Source: Nautilus pompilius
Lineage: Eukaryota > Mollusca > Cephalopoda > Nautilida > Nautilidae
DNA: 64,000 nucleotides
Assembly: GCA_018389105.1 (NCBI GenBank)
Contig: JACATO010000052.1
Coordinates: 1,426,001 to 1,490,000 of the forward strand
Direction: 5' to 3'
The notes beneath the pieces were generated by a model that made no database searches, had not been told where the DNA came from, and saw only the letters and a program-made list of their open reading frames with translations. The position numbers and the translations under genes were made by a program. This document shows, piece by piece, positions 49,666 to 62,423 of this stretch (position 1 is the stretch's first letter; the number at the start of each line of letters is the position of its first letter).

Positions 49666-50243
49666 CACAACTAATGGCTTGTGTTCTGACAAGATTCATG
49701 TGTTTTATTTTTTTTTGCTGGAATAATGCATTTGAATTAACAGTAAAACATCGATGATGTTTTTTTTGTGGTTGACATCCTTTTGAAAGCCAAGGTGTGT
49801 ATGTTAAATTTCATAAGTGAAGTTTTATTTTTTTTAACTTATATTTTATTAAAAAGTTTCCTAAGTATATTACTTGATGCTATTCACCACCCTGCCATAT
49901 TATGATGATTTTTCTGCTGCTTTATTACACCTTTTTCTGCTTTAGTTTTCATTAAAAACGTAAACCTCCTAGCTGAACGGTTAACAAACGTCATTTCTTT
50001 GGAATGAACAGAAAATTGGTAAATTTGATGAACTGCCATTCGTTACTGCAATAGTTTGTTGTTGAACACAGGAAGTATATGACAAAATCAGTTAAATATC
50101 TTTCAGGTCTAAAGGTTTATATTCACAGAAAATCTTTAGTATGATAAGCAGCACAATAATATCAACAATTCCTGGTACTATACAGCACAGTGAATGAATT
50201 AACTCCCGATATCTTAACAAATCAAATAGTTTACATTAAAAAT

Positions 50244-50263
50244 TCACACACACACACACACAC
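50244..50263. repeat. (CA)n microsatellite
   Basis: Uninterrupted CA run. Confidence 0.95.
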
Positions 50264-53200
50264 AATTTTTAAAATTTTTCAAAAAAGAAAGACTAAGTAT
50301 TTGTTTTATAAATTTAAAGAAACTGATTTATTTAAACAGAACTAATCACAATACAAGTTGAAATACAAAAACAGTTATTTCCATACATATGCAGGGCAAC
50401 CAGATAAAATTTAAAAAAAAAAACCAAACAAACAAAACACCATACATCTCATAGTGCTATGTACAAAATATGTAAGGTGTGTAGTGTATATTCTGTAGGT
50501 ATATAGTCTGAGGAGACTTACTGCAGACCAGGGTTGAAGATCTATAATTTTTCATTTAAGAAAGGGCTAGTTAGTGAACTGCATTTATGAAGAAAAGTCT
50601 AGTGCTCTGAATGACAATACCTTGTGAATATTAAAAAAAATACTATAGAAAGAGAGAATTAACAATGGGTGACTGTTCATGTAGACATTAACAGGCCAGA
50701 TAGGCTGCCATACCTGCACTTAGGTAAAATAGTTTCATCTTAAAGAAAAGAAAAAAAAATATAAAAAACCAGTATTACTAAAAAGGTGGTTCATGCTTTA
50801 GTTGAAGTAAACCTTATCACTTAAACTGGTTGAAGCATGACATTACTATAAACAGGTAAAAGGAAACCCATCTGGTAATCCGCTTACAAAATAAGCAATA
50901 TCTAGAGGTTTACTCATACAGCTAGAACTACAACCTAGTTGAAAGGGGAGATAACTTAAAAATATACCAGATTCAGTTGAAAATGTTTAACGTTAGATAT
51001 TTTAGGTAGAAAAAAATTAATGAAAACCAGGTTAATGAGAGAAAAAGTGTAGCCTCTATTGGCTATGATACCAAAAGCCTTGCCAAATTTGTCACTTAAG
51101 AATATGAAAATGTGATTTATGCTGAGAAAGCTATTGTGAAGATTTCTAAAAGTTGCTTCTCACCTACAGATGTCACACTACACTGTTATTTAGGATTCTA
51201 ATATGAAATGAGTTTGCTTGCAAAAATAAATTATTGTATGAGAATAGCGCTAGTTTGATTACAATTCCTCTATAAACTGGGCATATATTTGATTAAGTAT
51301 GACATACATTTACAAACCATGTTTGTTTATAGTTTTAATTAGTTTAAAAAAAAATGCTACAATTATTTTCTGCTTTTGATACCAATTGCCTTCCAATGAA
51401 ACCAAGCTCATTTCTTCATATCACATTTATTTATATTCAACAATTTTAAAATAGTTATATCACTTCCACCAGCATAATCATCCTAAGAAAAATATTCTGA
51501 TTAATTAATAACATTCTATCAATTAAAGATGCAGAAAAAAAAAAGAGAGCGGATTAAAATTTGTGCATGTGTCTACACATGTGTTGTGCTCAGGTAAAAC
51601 AGACAAATTCAAATTAAGCCTTCCCAAATACAACATACTGCTTTTAATTGTTGCCTCTTGCATTATCTCAATAGAATTAGTTTAGCACAGGGGCCGGAGA
51701 GCTTTGTAAAATTTAAATTTGTTTTATGAAAATTTAAATGTCTTTTTTGTGTGAAAACACCAGCTATAATAAAACTCCTTGACAGAAACAATAGACAAGG
51801 TGGTGTGATTTTAGTTCTTTAGAATAAGCCCAGCAATACTTGGTCCATCCACAGGGCTAATAGAATCTCCAACAATGGTACACAAACACCTCTCCCCAAT
51901 TTACTTACTTATTATTTAAACATTTAGTTAAATTCACTTGTGCAAAAAAAAAAAAAAAAATCCAAATGTTTAAAATACAGAATTAGTAGGTTAGTGCCAA
52001 ATTTTCTAATATTCAAACTTTTTTTTAAAACAAGAAATGTGTCAGCTTTGTTCAGTGACTATGGATGGTAAGAGGTCTTTGGTAATTCCTGTCTGTGTTG
52101 ATTAAAAGGCCATGAGAATACAAAAGGCACCTATCAATGGCTAAGCTTTCCAATCATAATTAGATTAAAATAAAAAACAAAATAAATTAGTCATAATAAT
52201 TACTTATTTTTCAATCAACATTTACAGAATGTATATATAATATATATACTGTATGTAATATATATATGTCCCCCTGCCTTTGAATCAAAACAAGTAAAAC
52301 AGGGCAAAGGAATGTAATATATTAGAACAATTTGACATTTCAAAGAACTGACAAACTATCAATATCAATATTCTTTCCATCATCATCAATATTGCTTATT
52401 AGCTCCAATAATAAAACATTTGCTTCAATATCTCTAATTAATAGATGAGAAAGAGAAGAGATTGGCAGCAGATTTTAGCAATTAATTACTGCAAAACAAT
52501 TTACTATTATAAAATTTCACAAATGTAAAAACTGTCTGAAGTAGGATTGATATAAACAATAGAGTGGTTGTTAGATTTGTTAACAGACAGAAACAACAAC
52601 AAAATCAAATAAAAATAACATCTGCACAAGTTTGAACTCATCTTCCAACCACAAAATTTACAAAATGAACCAGGTGATTTCAGGAAAAAAAACAAACAAA
52701 ACATTAATAATAAAGGGTCGGTTTCTATCTATGGTCGTGCAACACACTTGTAAAAAAACCAAACAAAAACAAACCCTTTCCATAGCCCAAATCAACTAAT
52801 ATAATGTGCACACAGGCAGCTAAAAAGGGCACTGAATCCAAGTACAGCACACAGACCAAGAAAGACTTTGACAAAGCTTTAATTTTCAAAAGTAAAACAT
52901 TCTGCTACTAATGAGTGCACAGTTGAAGAAAATATGGCACATATATAAAGTAGTTCTGTCATTATGTCATTATCCCATAGAGGAAGAGCTGACTGCAGCT
53001 AGAAGTGCAATGACAACCTGGGAGAAAAATACCACAGGTGGATTCTAACAAAGAGACTGTCACATCACCACTTATTTTCATATCTCAAAAAAAGAGCAAA
53101 AGATAGGGACAACAAACATTTCAGTTCATTTTGAAATGTGAGAGAGAATTCTTATGCTTTAAAAGAAATTTTGAAAATATTAAAACAAGCAATTTTTAAA

Positions 53201-56200
53201 TATATACACATAGTCATAATTAATATGCTATATAATAGCAACTTTTACATAATTTAACTGTTTTAGAGTTACAGAGTAATGACATTTTTAGAAAATCGCA
53301 AAGTTTTGAAACTAAACTGACTGTTAATCACACTGAGAAGATGAATTGTTTAAGCTGTGTGCTGTAAGGAATTCAAGGGCACAACCTTCAGCAACCCACT
53401 GCAAATGTGGACATGCATGCACAAAGTTATCTCCCTTACATTACAGTACTGACCATCTCGGACACCATGCCCAAACAATAAACAGAACAGCAAAACTGCA
53501 ACTGCCAGGTCCTGATCATCTCTGCCTGGGTGGTAGCTCAAAAGCTACTTAAATGTCTGAGATCAAGGTACCCCTCTCCAAACACATCCTGCCTGCACAC
53601 ACACAAACCTGAGGTTGGATGTCATGGTAACCAGCTTGACAAAGAGGCTGGAACAAGACCAGGACCTGGCATAGACAGGCTAAGGCACAGGGAATAATAA
53701 AGAACCTCAGTAAACTTACCAGGGTCATCGAGGGGGCTTGTAAATATAGGCAAAAACAACATTATTAAATATCACTACAACGAACAAATAAAAAAAAAAT
53801 TTTTTTATCACATATTTTCAAAATTTTTCCAACTTTAATATTTGAAAAAGACAAGGAAAATATAGATGTAAGGACATATGTACACTTTAATTTGTGTTTG
53901 GAGGTCATTGTGGATTTAAATAATTCATTTGTTTTAAAAGATTAGATTAAACTTGAAAGAACTGCACTGATAAAATCTGATTAGCAGTAAAATTTGAAAA
54001 CACGTCATAAGAGTTCATGGCTATTTACTTTAATGAAAAAATCTTAGCTGAAGTAGACTGTAAATTGGTGAGTTCTATCATCTCCATAGCAGGTTCAGTT
54101 AGTGTGTGTAGTGTAGATAATGTGCTTTCCTTCTTTCTTTTTAAACAACAATGTTATTTAGTAAACTCTCCAAGATTAACCACTGAAAAGACTCAATGTT
54201 TTTTACAGATGGGTTTTCTATCTATAATACACACATGTAAAGTTTATTACAAATAAAATGACCATGATACCTAAGAGAGACTGTATATGCTTAAACTGCC
54301 ATTAAAATTTATGAAACTGCTGCTTAGGATAGCAGTCCCTTTGCTAAGATTTACAAATAAGTAAATGACTGGTCTATTGTTTGTATATCTGTAGTAAACA
54401 AATTATTACATTTATCTATGGCCTTATATATAAATTTTAATTTTTTTAAAAGTTAACATCTAAAACAGAAATATAACAAACAAAAACAACTGTATAAATA
54501 CATTTAAAAAGCTTTAATTAACATACTGTGCAAGACCAAAATAGGAATTAGTGTATCAACTAAACAACATTTGATAATCTTAGACATCTATCTGATGAAA
54601 CTACTTCATTAATCTGATTACATCAGTCTAGCATCCAAGACTACAGTACACATAGCAGCAGTACTGCTTTAGCTGATGCTGCTTGCTCATTCATTAAAAA
54701 CAGTTTAATAAAACCATTTTTCACATTTACAAGAGGCCTTCTTACATCATGCTTATAAAAACAACTTTGTTTCAGACTTACCATTTGCATGAAACTACCT
54801 AACAAATGAGGAAGATCTCCACAAGTATGGTACTGATAAAAAAAAAGAAAGAAAAAGATCTAGTCAGAATTAAGATGACAGCATATTAGAAGTACATGCA
54901 ATGTATAGTATTTTCATCCTATCCAAACCCTACCACTTCCCACTGTGAATTTCTCTGACCAAGCTTTCATACACATAGCCAAGCTGTACTTCAATTTTAA
55001 ATAAAAAAAAATTTTTTTAATTGATGAAAATTGTTAACAAAAATATAGTTTTTGCAAAGTAGTCCTCAGCCACATCAGGCAGGACAAATGCCACACTTTC
55101 ACCGATAAAGGAACCTGTACTAGATGCCCAGAACACTTCCATATCATCACTAAATTTCCCCTAAATATTATTTCTTTAACATCAGTCAGAAGTTAGCTAT
55201 TTACTTTTATTCAGATGTGGTCATTGTGCATTTAGTGTTCAGGTAGGCATTTACCAAAAACGTCTTCTATTGCTTCTACAACAGAATAAGACAATCTCCT
55301 GTCACTTATAATTTATGCATATATGATTTCTAGAAAACAACAATACATAAAATTGAATCTATATGATATAAATGTTAATTTTTAAAATGTTAATACATTG
55401 ATGCAGTATAAAATATTATAATGACATCCTTGGTTGGAGATCCACATATGGGGCAGATGCTTTGACAAAAATTTTGGGAAAATAAAGATATTAGTTAATT
55501 ACCTAAGTCTATGAGACTGGAAACTAATTAACAGAGACTAAGTTTTAAACAGGAAATCACAGCAACTAGCTTTTTTACTGAGTTTTGTTCTATTTTGTTT
55601 TGCAATGCAGTGTCAATAAAATTTCCAGATGAAGACAGTATGTGGTACTACTACAAACTGTGTTTAAGGTATTAAGAGAGTAGAAACACTGTTAATGATC
55701 CTTTTCTGTGATTTTGGATACATTAAATACAAAGATTCTAATAACTGAAACTAATTTTCCATGGCATAATCTTTAAAATAATTTTAAAAATTGAAGAATT
55801 ACACTTATTATTATTCTGATGCAAACTATATACATTCCTATGACAAGTATAAGGTATGAATTAAAATGCTGCTCTCTTTTCATTAACACATGAACATCCC
55901 TGAAGTAGATATAGCAAGTATGTAGGTGTGCATCATCAAATAATAAGAAGTGCTCACACAAAAGCTATAAAACTGTTTTTCTTCAAAGATGCATACTTTG
56001 CTGCATCTATGACTATGATCAGAATTCTGGACTACAAGCAGGCAGGCAACTGGTAAAATAAAGTCACTTTTTATGTACTTGTAACTCTGACAATAACATT
56101 ATATCTGAATATCTGAGGTTTATCAGGTGATGTAAAAAAGTAGTGCAGACATTAGAAAAAGACCAGATTAGTGTAGTTGGTTTTTAAATCTGAAAACCTT

Positions 56201-56932
56201 TCCAATTAAATTTATCATAAACATTATTCAATAAAAATTATCTCTGCTTTAGCTGCAAGACTCATCACTACAAAAATTGCTTCAAATAAATCTTTAAAAG
56301 TTTCAATCTTATTTTTCAATCACCACTTTAGCACACTATAAAAGGAAGAGTTTATCTACAAATAACTCATGAATCATGCTTTTACATCAAAACTAATGTT
56401 TTGTATAAAACTTATTAATTAGTAGTGGACAAGTCTTACTCTTAATTAGATATGTTGAAACTTTACATAGACAGAATGACAGGAAAGGTGATATTGTGTC
56501 AAATAAATCAATTTTTTAAAGTGTTCTTTTCTATCAAGCTTGTGAAAATGCTCACCAGCTTTCCCCATCTTTCCAATTACAACTATTTCTAAGCATCCAG
56601 TTGTATCTGTTGCTGTATCCAAAATCCTCAAAATGGATAATTTTGCTGAATGGCTTATTCAGATCTAGTCTGCCATATCTATGCTCAATATGAATTACTG
56701 TATCATTAAAAATGTAAACATAGATTACCAACTGCCTTTGTGTCTACCACAAAGATGATCATACTTGATAGGAAGGCCAATTCACAATATTTCTCATCAT
56801 AACAAAATTGTAAACCCAGATAAATAACCTGCCTGCCTGCTTCGATACAACTGCAGTTGTGCCTCAGTCAGGTTTAAATTGTCTAGAAGATTACTTTCAC
56901 AGAGGGTAGTTTAAGATGTAACAATTAAAAAT

Positions 56933-56938
56933 TTTATT
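56933..56938 (-). terminator. Possible poly(A) signal of the DUSP8/16 gene
   Basis: AATAAA on the minus strand, the first canonical hexamer downstream of the stop codon at 57,564. AT-rich context makes such words common, so usage is uncertain. Confidence 0.3.
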
Positions 56939-57563
56939 ATTAATTAGCATTTTAAATGTAATCTCTCTTCAGGCATCTCTATTCAAAAAGAAGAAAAAAT
57001 GTTAAAGAGCTTTTCCAAATTGTATTATTAGGCATTCCCTTGTTAGAAAATTAAGATCAACTGCTGACATCAAACACATGGAAGGAAACACCAAACACAA
57101 AAAAACTCAACTGACCATTAAGATGTAAAAACATGGATTTTAGAAATGCAACCCAGCTTCTGTAGATCCATTAATACAAAAATAGTGAGCAAGCTGCTGC
57201 ACGAAAATTCTGACTGTAGCTAATAAGCATTTGGCACTAGAGTTGTTAAATTGTGTACCCATGTTTTTACAAATCACAAAAAAAAAAAAAAAACAAAAAA
57301 AACAGCCACCCAGATACAAAGCAAAAAAGGAAGAAATAAAAAAAAAGAGCAAAATTTTTAAAAAATACAAAAGCTAAATTTGATCCAGTGATTTAACTTT
57401 TAACATTCCACTGGAATTTTTAAAAATATGAATGTCAGAAATAAAACTAAAATAAGTGAACAGATAAACAAACAAGGAAAAAAAAAATGCATTCTCTGTG
57501 TTAAATTAACATGTTCAGCTCAGACATAACTTTCATGCGACACACATAAACAAAAATGGTCTT

Positions 57564-58812
57564 TCATGATACCTGGATGATTTCTAAGCTTCCGTGTAAT
57601 GAACTGTGGCTGCCACTTGATGATATGCTACTGCTTGACTGATAGGTGTCTGATGACCCTCGCATTCGACAGGACAAATTATCAAAGATTCCCGATGAAT
57701 AAATATCAGCGGCTGCTCCACATCGCTGTGGCAGTTTACCTAATGGCGAGCAAGCACAATCTAAATCTGATGGTTCTTCTTCACCCGAGGTCAAAATGTC
57801 ATCTAAACTGCGAGATTTGCGAGAATTTTCAAATACACGCGTCCTTAACATGGCATTCTCCATGGCTGCAGCAATTTGTTTGTATACATGTCTTTCAGAA
57901 TAACGACCATAGTGCCATCGTCCAGTTTCTGAATGTTTAGATTTTTTGCCATTATTCAACAAGTAAGCCTCTGATGTATCATCCTGAGAAGTGCTACTGC
58001 TGGATCCTGGCGACTCCTGGCAGTCTGAACCCAAATCGAATGTTGGGTAGGTCGAAAATGCAATACTGTTTGGTCGTACCATGGGTCGTTTTACGCGATT
58101 TTCCCTAGAGCGCATGGTAACCTGAGTGTTTCCAGTTGGTGATGTTACAACAGAACTTGAAGTGCTGCTGCCGCCGCTTGTTGATCCAGGTGAAAGAGGT
58201 TCAGCCTCATCGGAAGATTTTGGTCGTTTAACGGCTGTGGTCCGAGGCCTTGCAGGGCTGCCGCTCTCATCCTTTGCAAAACATGGAGTGAAGCTCAATT
58301 TGTCCAGTGAGGTAGTGGGAAACTTGTGAAGCTGCAGCTCCTTCTCTACAGTAACTGTCTCTGTAAATTCCATACTTTCAACTATGGACTGGTTGAAATT
58401 GAGTCTGGCTAGTGCTGTTGTGGGAGACTGCACAGTGTGGGCTGGTGTTGAACTTACAAAAGACGAGCTCAAAAAATTGAATGGCTGCACTGGTGTTGAC
58501 ATCAACTGTAATGAAGTGGTAATGGACTTGTCTGAAAGGTCACTAACCGTTTGCTTGTGAATTGCATGCAATTGAGGTGAAATAGTTGTTGGGCTAGAAG
58601 AGCTAGTCCGTAGTAACTTTGTTTTTGGTGACACGGTGTTGCTACAGAGATCCATAGCAATAGATCCTTTGCTTTCCTCTGCACTCCTCCCCAAGGCTTC
58701 CAGCTGGCGTTTTGCTGATTCTGATTCTGCTTTTAATTGTTTTTCATAATCTAATAACTGCCCCAAAAAATTGAAATTTGGAGATATTGTTGGACGTTTA
58801 TCTTTCACATAC
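57564..58812 (-). CDS. DUSP8/16: Last exon of a DUSP8/DUSP16-type MAPK phosphatase
   Basis: The acceptor TTTGTATCATTGCAG is followed by G|TAT. The exon starts in phase 2 and runs 415 codons to TGA. The first 26 residues, YVKDKRPTISPNFNFLGQLL plus DYEKQL, are the last helix of the dual-specificity phosphatase domain and match DUSP8/DUSP16 (MKP-7 group) closely. The rest is the long Ser/Thr/Pro-rich tail of that group. It includes RPNSIAFSTYPTFDLGS (about residue 246), a basic helix-like KQIAAAMENAMLRTRVFENS (about 311), a SRKSRSLDDIL motif, and a C-terminus GSLEIIQVS that resembles the vertebrate DUSP8/16 ends. Family members dephosphorylate Thr and Tyr of JNK/p38 kinases. The rhodanese-like domain and the catalytic Cys exon are not in the window. 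At least 5 kb of intron lies upstream, holding the nested transposons. An apparent upstream ATG at 58,826 is intronic. Confidence 0.93.
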
Positions 58813-60420
58813 CTGCAATGATACAAACAGTATTATCAGAATAAAAATTTAAAACTGTTCTATAATTAACCTTCTTTTTTTAAATACAGTTTTTATATAA
58901 ATAGTATAATATTTCTGTTTAAAAACAGACATTTTCTAACAGATATAAACAAACTGCTGAAGTGTTTTCTTGGTGGTGGTGGGGGGGGGGCCCAAGAACT
59001 GGTGTACATGTGAAAATTGTATTAATGAGAACAACAACCATCAATGTGCGATAAGCAGGACAGGGTTGCACATTAGAGGTATGGATTAAATAATACATTT
59101 AATTTTTCCTTTTATTTAATAAAAAAAATGAACCGCTAATTTCACAACTTATTATATGCTGTTTTTGATGTAGAAAGTAACAATCCATCATTAATCTTAT
59201 TTGGCAGTGCGTCTCTGACCAGCAAATCATTTTTTGGAAAGATGTAGTCTTGAAAAAATAAAGAAGAAAAAGTTCTCCTGTCAACCATGCCAATCTGTTA
59301 AAGAAATAAACAATTTAGCTTAATAACTAAGATCATTTTTTTTTTTTTTAAAAAAAAGTTATATTTATATTTTGGTCTGGCAAGAGAGTAATTCCGTTCT
59401 AGGGTGGTCACAGCATAAAACCAATGAGAGAGAGAGAGAGAGAGAGAGAGATAGATATATTCCTGGAAACGTGCATGGTTTAATGAACCATGGAACCAGA
59501 TTACCATTGTGAACAGATGCTCTGAAACAGCTCAAATACAGGAAATGCATTATAAGTACTCAGCTCATTGATGTGAATAATCAATTTGCTATTAAACCAC
59601 ACCATTTAAATCTCACCAAAAACAATTTTATTTATTCATAGCAAATTTATTGTACTTGTGGAATTTTTTATGCAGACATGGCTATGATTATAAGAACACA
59701 TAATGGATGTAAGTCATTAAAATTATGTTAGTTTTTTCTTAACTTTGCTATGAACTACGTGTACAAAAACCACAGCTAGGATAAGTAATTCTGCAATTGT
59801 GAAATATGAAATCTTTGCTTTGTTTTCTAGTTACAAGTATTTTAGATACTGAAAAATACTACATATTAACCTTTATCAAACATTTTACCATTTGTTAGGT
59901 GACAAAAATTAAAACCAAGAATAAAAAGTCTATCAATTTCTCAAATTTAACAAAGAGATGAGAATACCAAATTTGAATGGGATAAAATCTAGAAATGCCC
60001 AAAGATAATTTGGGGGTAAAGTGTATACCAAATATTATTTGTCCAACTCCAGATAAAACACAACAACATATGCTTGATTGTGTGTGTTTGGGAACTTAAC
60101 AACAATACACAAAAAAAAGAAAAATTAGTCAGTTAGATAAAACTGAAAAGCTTTACACTGATACAAATACCAAGATGGTAGATGAAAAATTAAGAGATAT
60201 TAGGACACTTTAAACTAACTTTTCTAAGGAATGAAAATGTGAATAAGAATTTGAAATACAGCAAAATGATTAGTAGTAAATATCTTGCGTGCATTTACTT
60301 TTCTTACATTAAAATAGATTTCATGATAACAAAAATTTTAGAATGAATCAAGCAGTCTCAAAATTTTGTCACCAAAAATAATTTCTAGAGATTACATAAG
60401 ATAAATAGATCAAGGGAGTA
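58813..60420 (-). other. Intron of the DUSP8/16 gene (3' part)
   Basis: AT-rich DNA with a poly-G tract (58,980-58,990) and (AG)n at 59,425-59,450. No catalytic-domain exon is visible on the minus strand, so the intron continues rightward through the transposon nest to beyond the window. Confidence 0.7.
59425..59450. repeat. (AG)n microsatellite
   Basis: Uninterrupted AG run. Confidence 0.95.
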
Positions 60421-60485
60421 TTAGTATTTGGTTGCATATCCATAAACACCAATTATAGCCTGAGACTGCTTATGCATTTACTGTA
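60421..60485 (-). pseudogene. Tc1 transposase, C-terminal end (split by insertion)
   Basis: On the minus strand this reads MHKQSQAIIGVYGYATKY and stops at 60,421. That is the standard Tc1 C-terminus (compare AVI-AKGG-TKY). The coding sequence to its left in the protein resumes at 63,769, on the other side of a 3.28-kb insertion. Joining the two parts across the duplicated TA restores the order of motifs with a one-base frame slip. Confidence 0.85.
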
Positions 60486-60853
60486 AAGTGCCATGTATTA
60501 TACGCATTGTATATAATACGCACCCCCAATTTTGATCTGTAACCCCCCAAAAAACGTATAATTCCCATTATAATACGCAGGTATATTTAGTTCATATTTC
60601 AGGCACCATCAGATTGGACCAACCTGAAGGAGAACAGGTGTTATACAACAGAAAAATGGTCATCTTCAACCTAAAATCAACTGAGAAATTACAATATCTT
60701 TCCTTTAGTGGGGCCATCTGGAATAAACTAAATGTGGAGCTATTTCATGGGACGTACATAATAGTTTCACAAAAATCTGAAAAACCCACTCACTCAGCTG
60801 CAGTAGTGATGTGGTAAACCAAGTCACTGGAATGCACAAATCAGGTTTTCATG

Positions 60854-60962
60854 AATACCTCACGTATTACACCATGGAATTCAAAGGTCTTTACGAAAAA
60901 ATTCCATTTCAATTACTATGCCACACTCGTTTATTATGCCATGGCGCAGTGACCGAGGTATT
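60854..60962. repeat. Short imperfect inverted repeat, MITE-like
   Basis: AATACCTC at 60,854-60,861 is inverted at 60,955-60,962 (GAGGTATT). The next 16 bp inward match imperfectly, both arms reaching CCATGG. AATACCTCGG-type ends are common in pogo/Tigger MITEs. It may be a small element or subterminal structure of the larger one. No duplication is clear. Confidence 0.4.
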
Positions 60963-61049
60963 ACAGTAACATGTATATAAACTCTGCACAAGGATAATCT
61001 TCATTCAGTCTGTTTCTACATACTGTTACACACAATCATGCTGTAATCA

Positions 61050-62176
61050 CGACGTATAAGCTACACTGCTGCAGATAAATTCCAAATGATCAGCTATGCA
61101 GATGAATACGGCAACAGAACTGCAGCCTGAAGGTTCAGAGTGAATGAGGTCAACATCAGGTCATGGCAATGTTTTCAGAAGATTGAAGCCATGCCATGTT
61201 CAAAACGTGCTGATCAGGGTAAGGGTGCAGTCTATCCAAAGCTTGAGGTGGTGGTACTTTCCTTCGTCACCGAAAGACATTTGCAGGGTCATGCACTTTC
61301 TGTCTACAAAACTCAAAAAAACTCGATCTATGCCTGACTTAAAGGCATCTCAGAAGTGGTGCACATGCTTCATGGCCTGGAACCAACTGAGTGTAAGTTC
61401 GTCATCAAACTGAGAAAACAACAAGACTATCCCTTGAGTCACATAAGGAATGCTGACCAGATGCCCATGATGTTCAACCATCCCTACAACAGCACAGTGC
61501 CCCTCCATTGGGTCGAAGACTACCACCATGAAGACGACTGGCCATGAGAAGATCCGCTTCACAGACATGCTGGGGTGTATGACTGAAAGAAGTAAACTCC
61601 TGCCATACATCATCTTCAAGAGGAAGATCATGCCAAAGGGTGGATGGATGAAGCCCTCACGCTAGACCTGGTGAACACTGTGAGGTAGACAGAGTATGCT
61701 GCACTGCAAGCTCCAGTTGCTGGATGCCTTCAGATGCCACTGCATGGAATCTGTGAAGACAGCCCTGAAGAAGACTCTCACAGACCTCGCCATCATCCCC
61801 AGGGATATGTTGTCCATGCTGCAGGTCGTGTGTGTGGTGGGTGAACACACCTTTACCCCCACTGGTCGCATGCGCCAACCTGACATGCCCACCACTGCCA
61901 CCTGGATCAGAGATGCCTAGGAAGAAGTCAACCCCACGACCATCAAAAAGGGCTTCCTCAGGTGCTGCCTGTTCAATGCCATGGACGGAACCAAAGATGA
62001 CATCCTGTGGTCTGAGCCGAGGGATGATGAGGCAGTAGGAAGCATCAGATGGCGATGACAACGATATCTACTATGACACAACTGCTACTACGACTGATGA
62101 ACAGTTCTTGCAGTGGAGGGAAGATGACAGCAGGGATGAGTTTGTACATCATATCAATTTCATCAAACTTCAATAA
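61050..62176 (+). pseudogene. pogo/POGK-like transposase, inactivated
   Basis: In shifting plus-strand frames the domain order is intact. A Psq-type helix-turn-helix (YTAADKFQMISYADEYGNRT, then RFRVNEVNIRSWQ) is followed by a CENP-B-like block (KASQKWCTCFMAWNQLS). The DDE domain comes next: YPLSHIRNADQ with the first Asp at about 61,455, TGHEKIRFTDMLGC, LPYIIFKRKIMPK then GWMDEALTLDLV, LLDAFRCH with the second Asp at 61,723, and SVKTALKKTLTDLAIIPRDM. The block with the third Asp (normally LQPLDV) is deleted: SMLQVVC jumps to GEHTFTPTGRMRQPDMPTTA. The tail then reads INPTTIKKGF-like and MDGTKDDILWSE, ending with DEFVHHINFIKLQ at 62,176, next to AATAAA. There are multiple frameshifts and internal stops. 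Confidence 0.9.
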
Positions 62177-62423
62177 AATTATGGAAAAAAAAATATTTGG
62201 ATTTTTGTTTTGTGGTTAAATTTTAGACAGAGTTTCAGTATGAACTCCTTGTTCTGTTTCTACCCATTTCATTGTCAATATCAATGATACTCAACCCAGA
62301 GACATTAAATACTTATATTCCTAAATACTCATATCCTCCAAAACACAACAAGACACGAAAAACTATCCTTTATTGATATTTCAGTCAAATTTTCACGTGG
62401 GATTTTCTAATGTATGCGTATTA

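Larger units (their letters stand above)
49670..57563. other. AT-rich stretch downstream of DUSP8/16 (3' UTR plus intergenic)
   Basis: No coding exon is supported. The part nearest 57,563 is presumably the DUSP8/16 3' UTR. Its first plausible poly(A) signal on the minus strand is the complement of TTTATT at 56,933-56,938, giving a 3' UTR of about 0.63 kb, but many AT-rich alternatives exist further left. Other contents: (CA)n at 50,244-50,263, AT-rich palindromic DNA at 52,228-52,270, a slightly GC-richer patch at 53,340-53,720, and a poly-A tract near 57,279. A strong minus-strand donor (CCTG|GTAAGTTTAC) at about 53,725 has no convincing exon attached. Confidence 0.5.

Noticed and set aside
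53725-53742. 17-nt microexon candidate on the minus strand with a GTAAGT donor
   Set aside because: Length is not a multiple of three, phase-0 reading gives a stop, and no neighbouring exon can be identified.
57599-57940. 113-codon plus-strand frame
   Set aside because: Antisense shadow of the DUSP8/16 exon.
61350-62061. Minus-strand frames of 93 and 134 codons
   Set aside because: Shadows of the plus-strand pogo-like transposase remnant.
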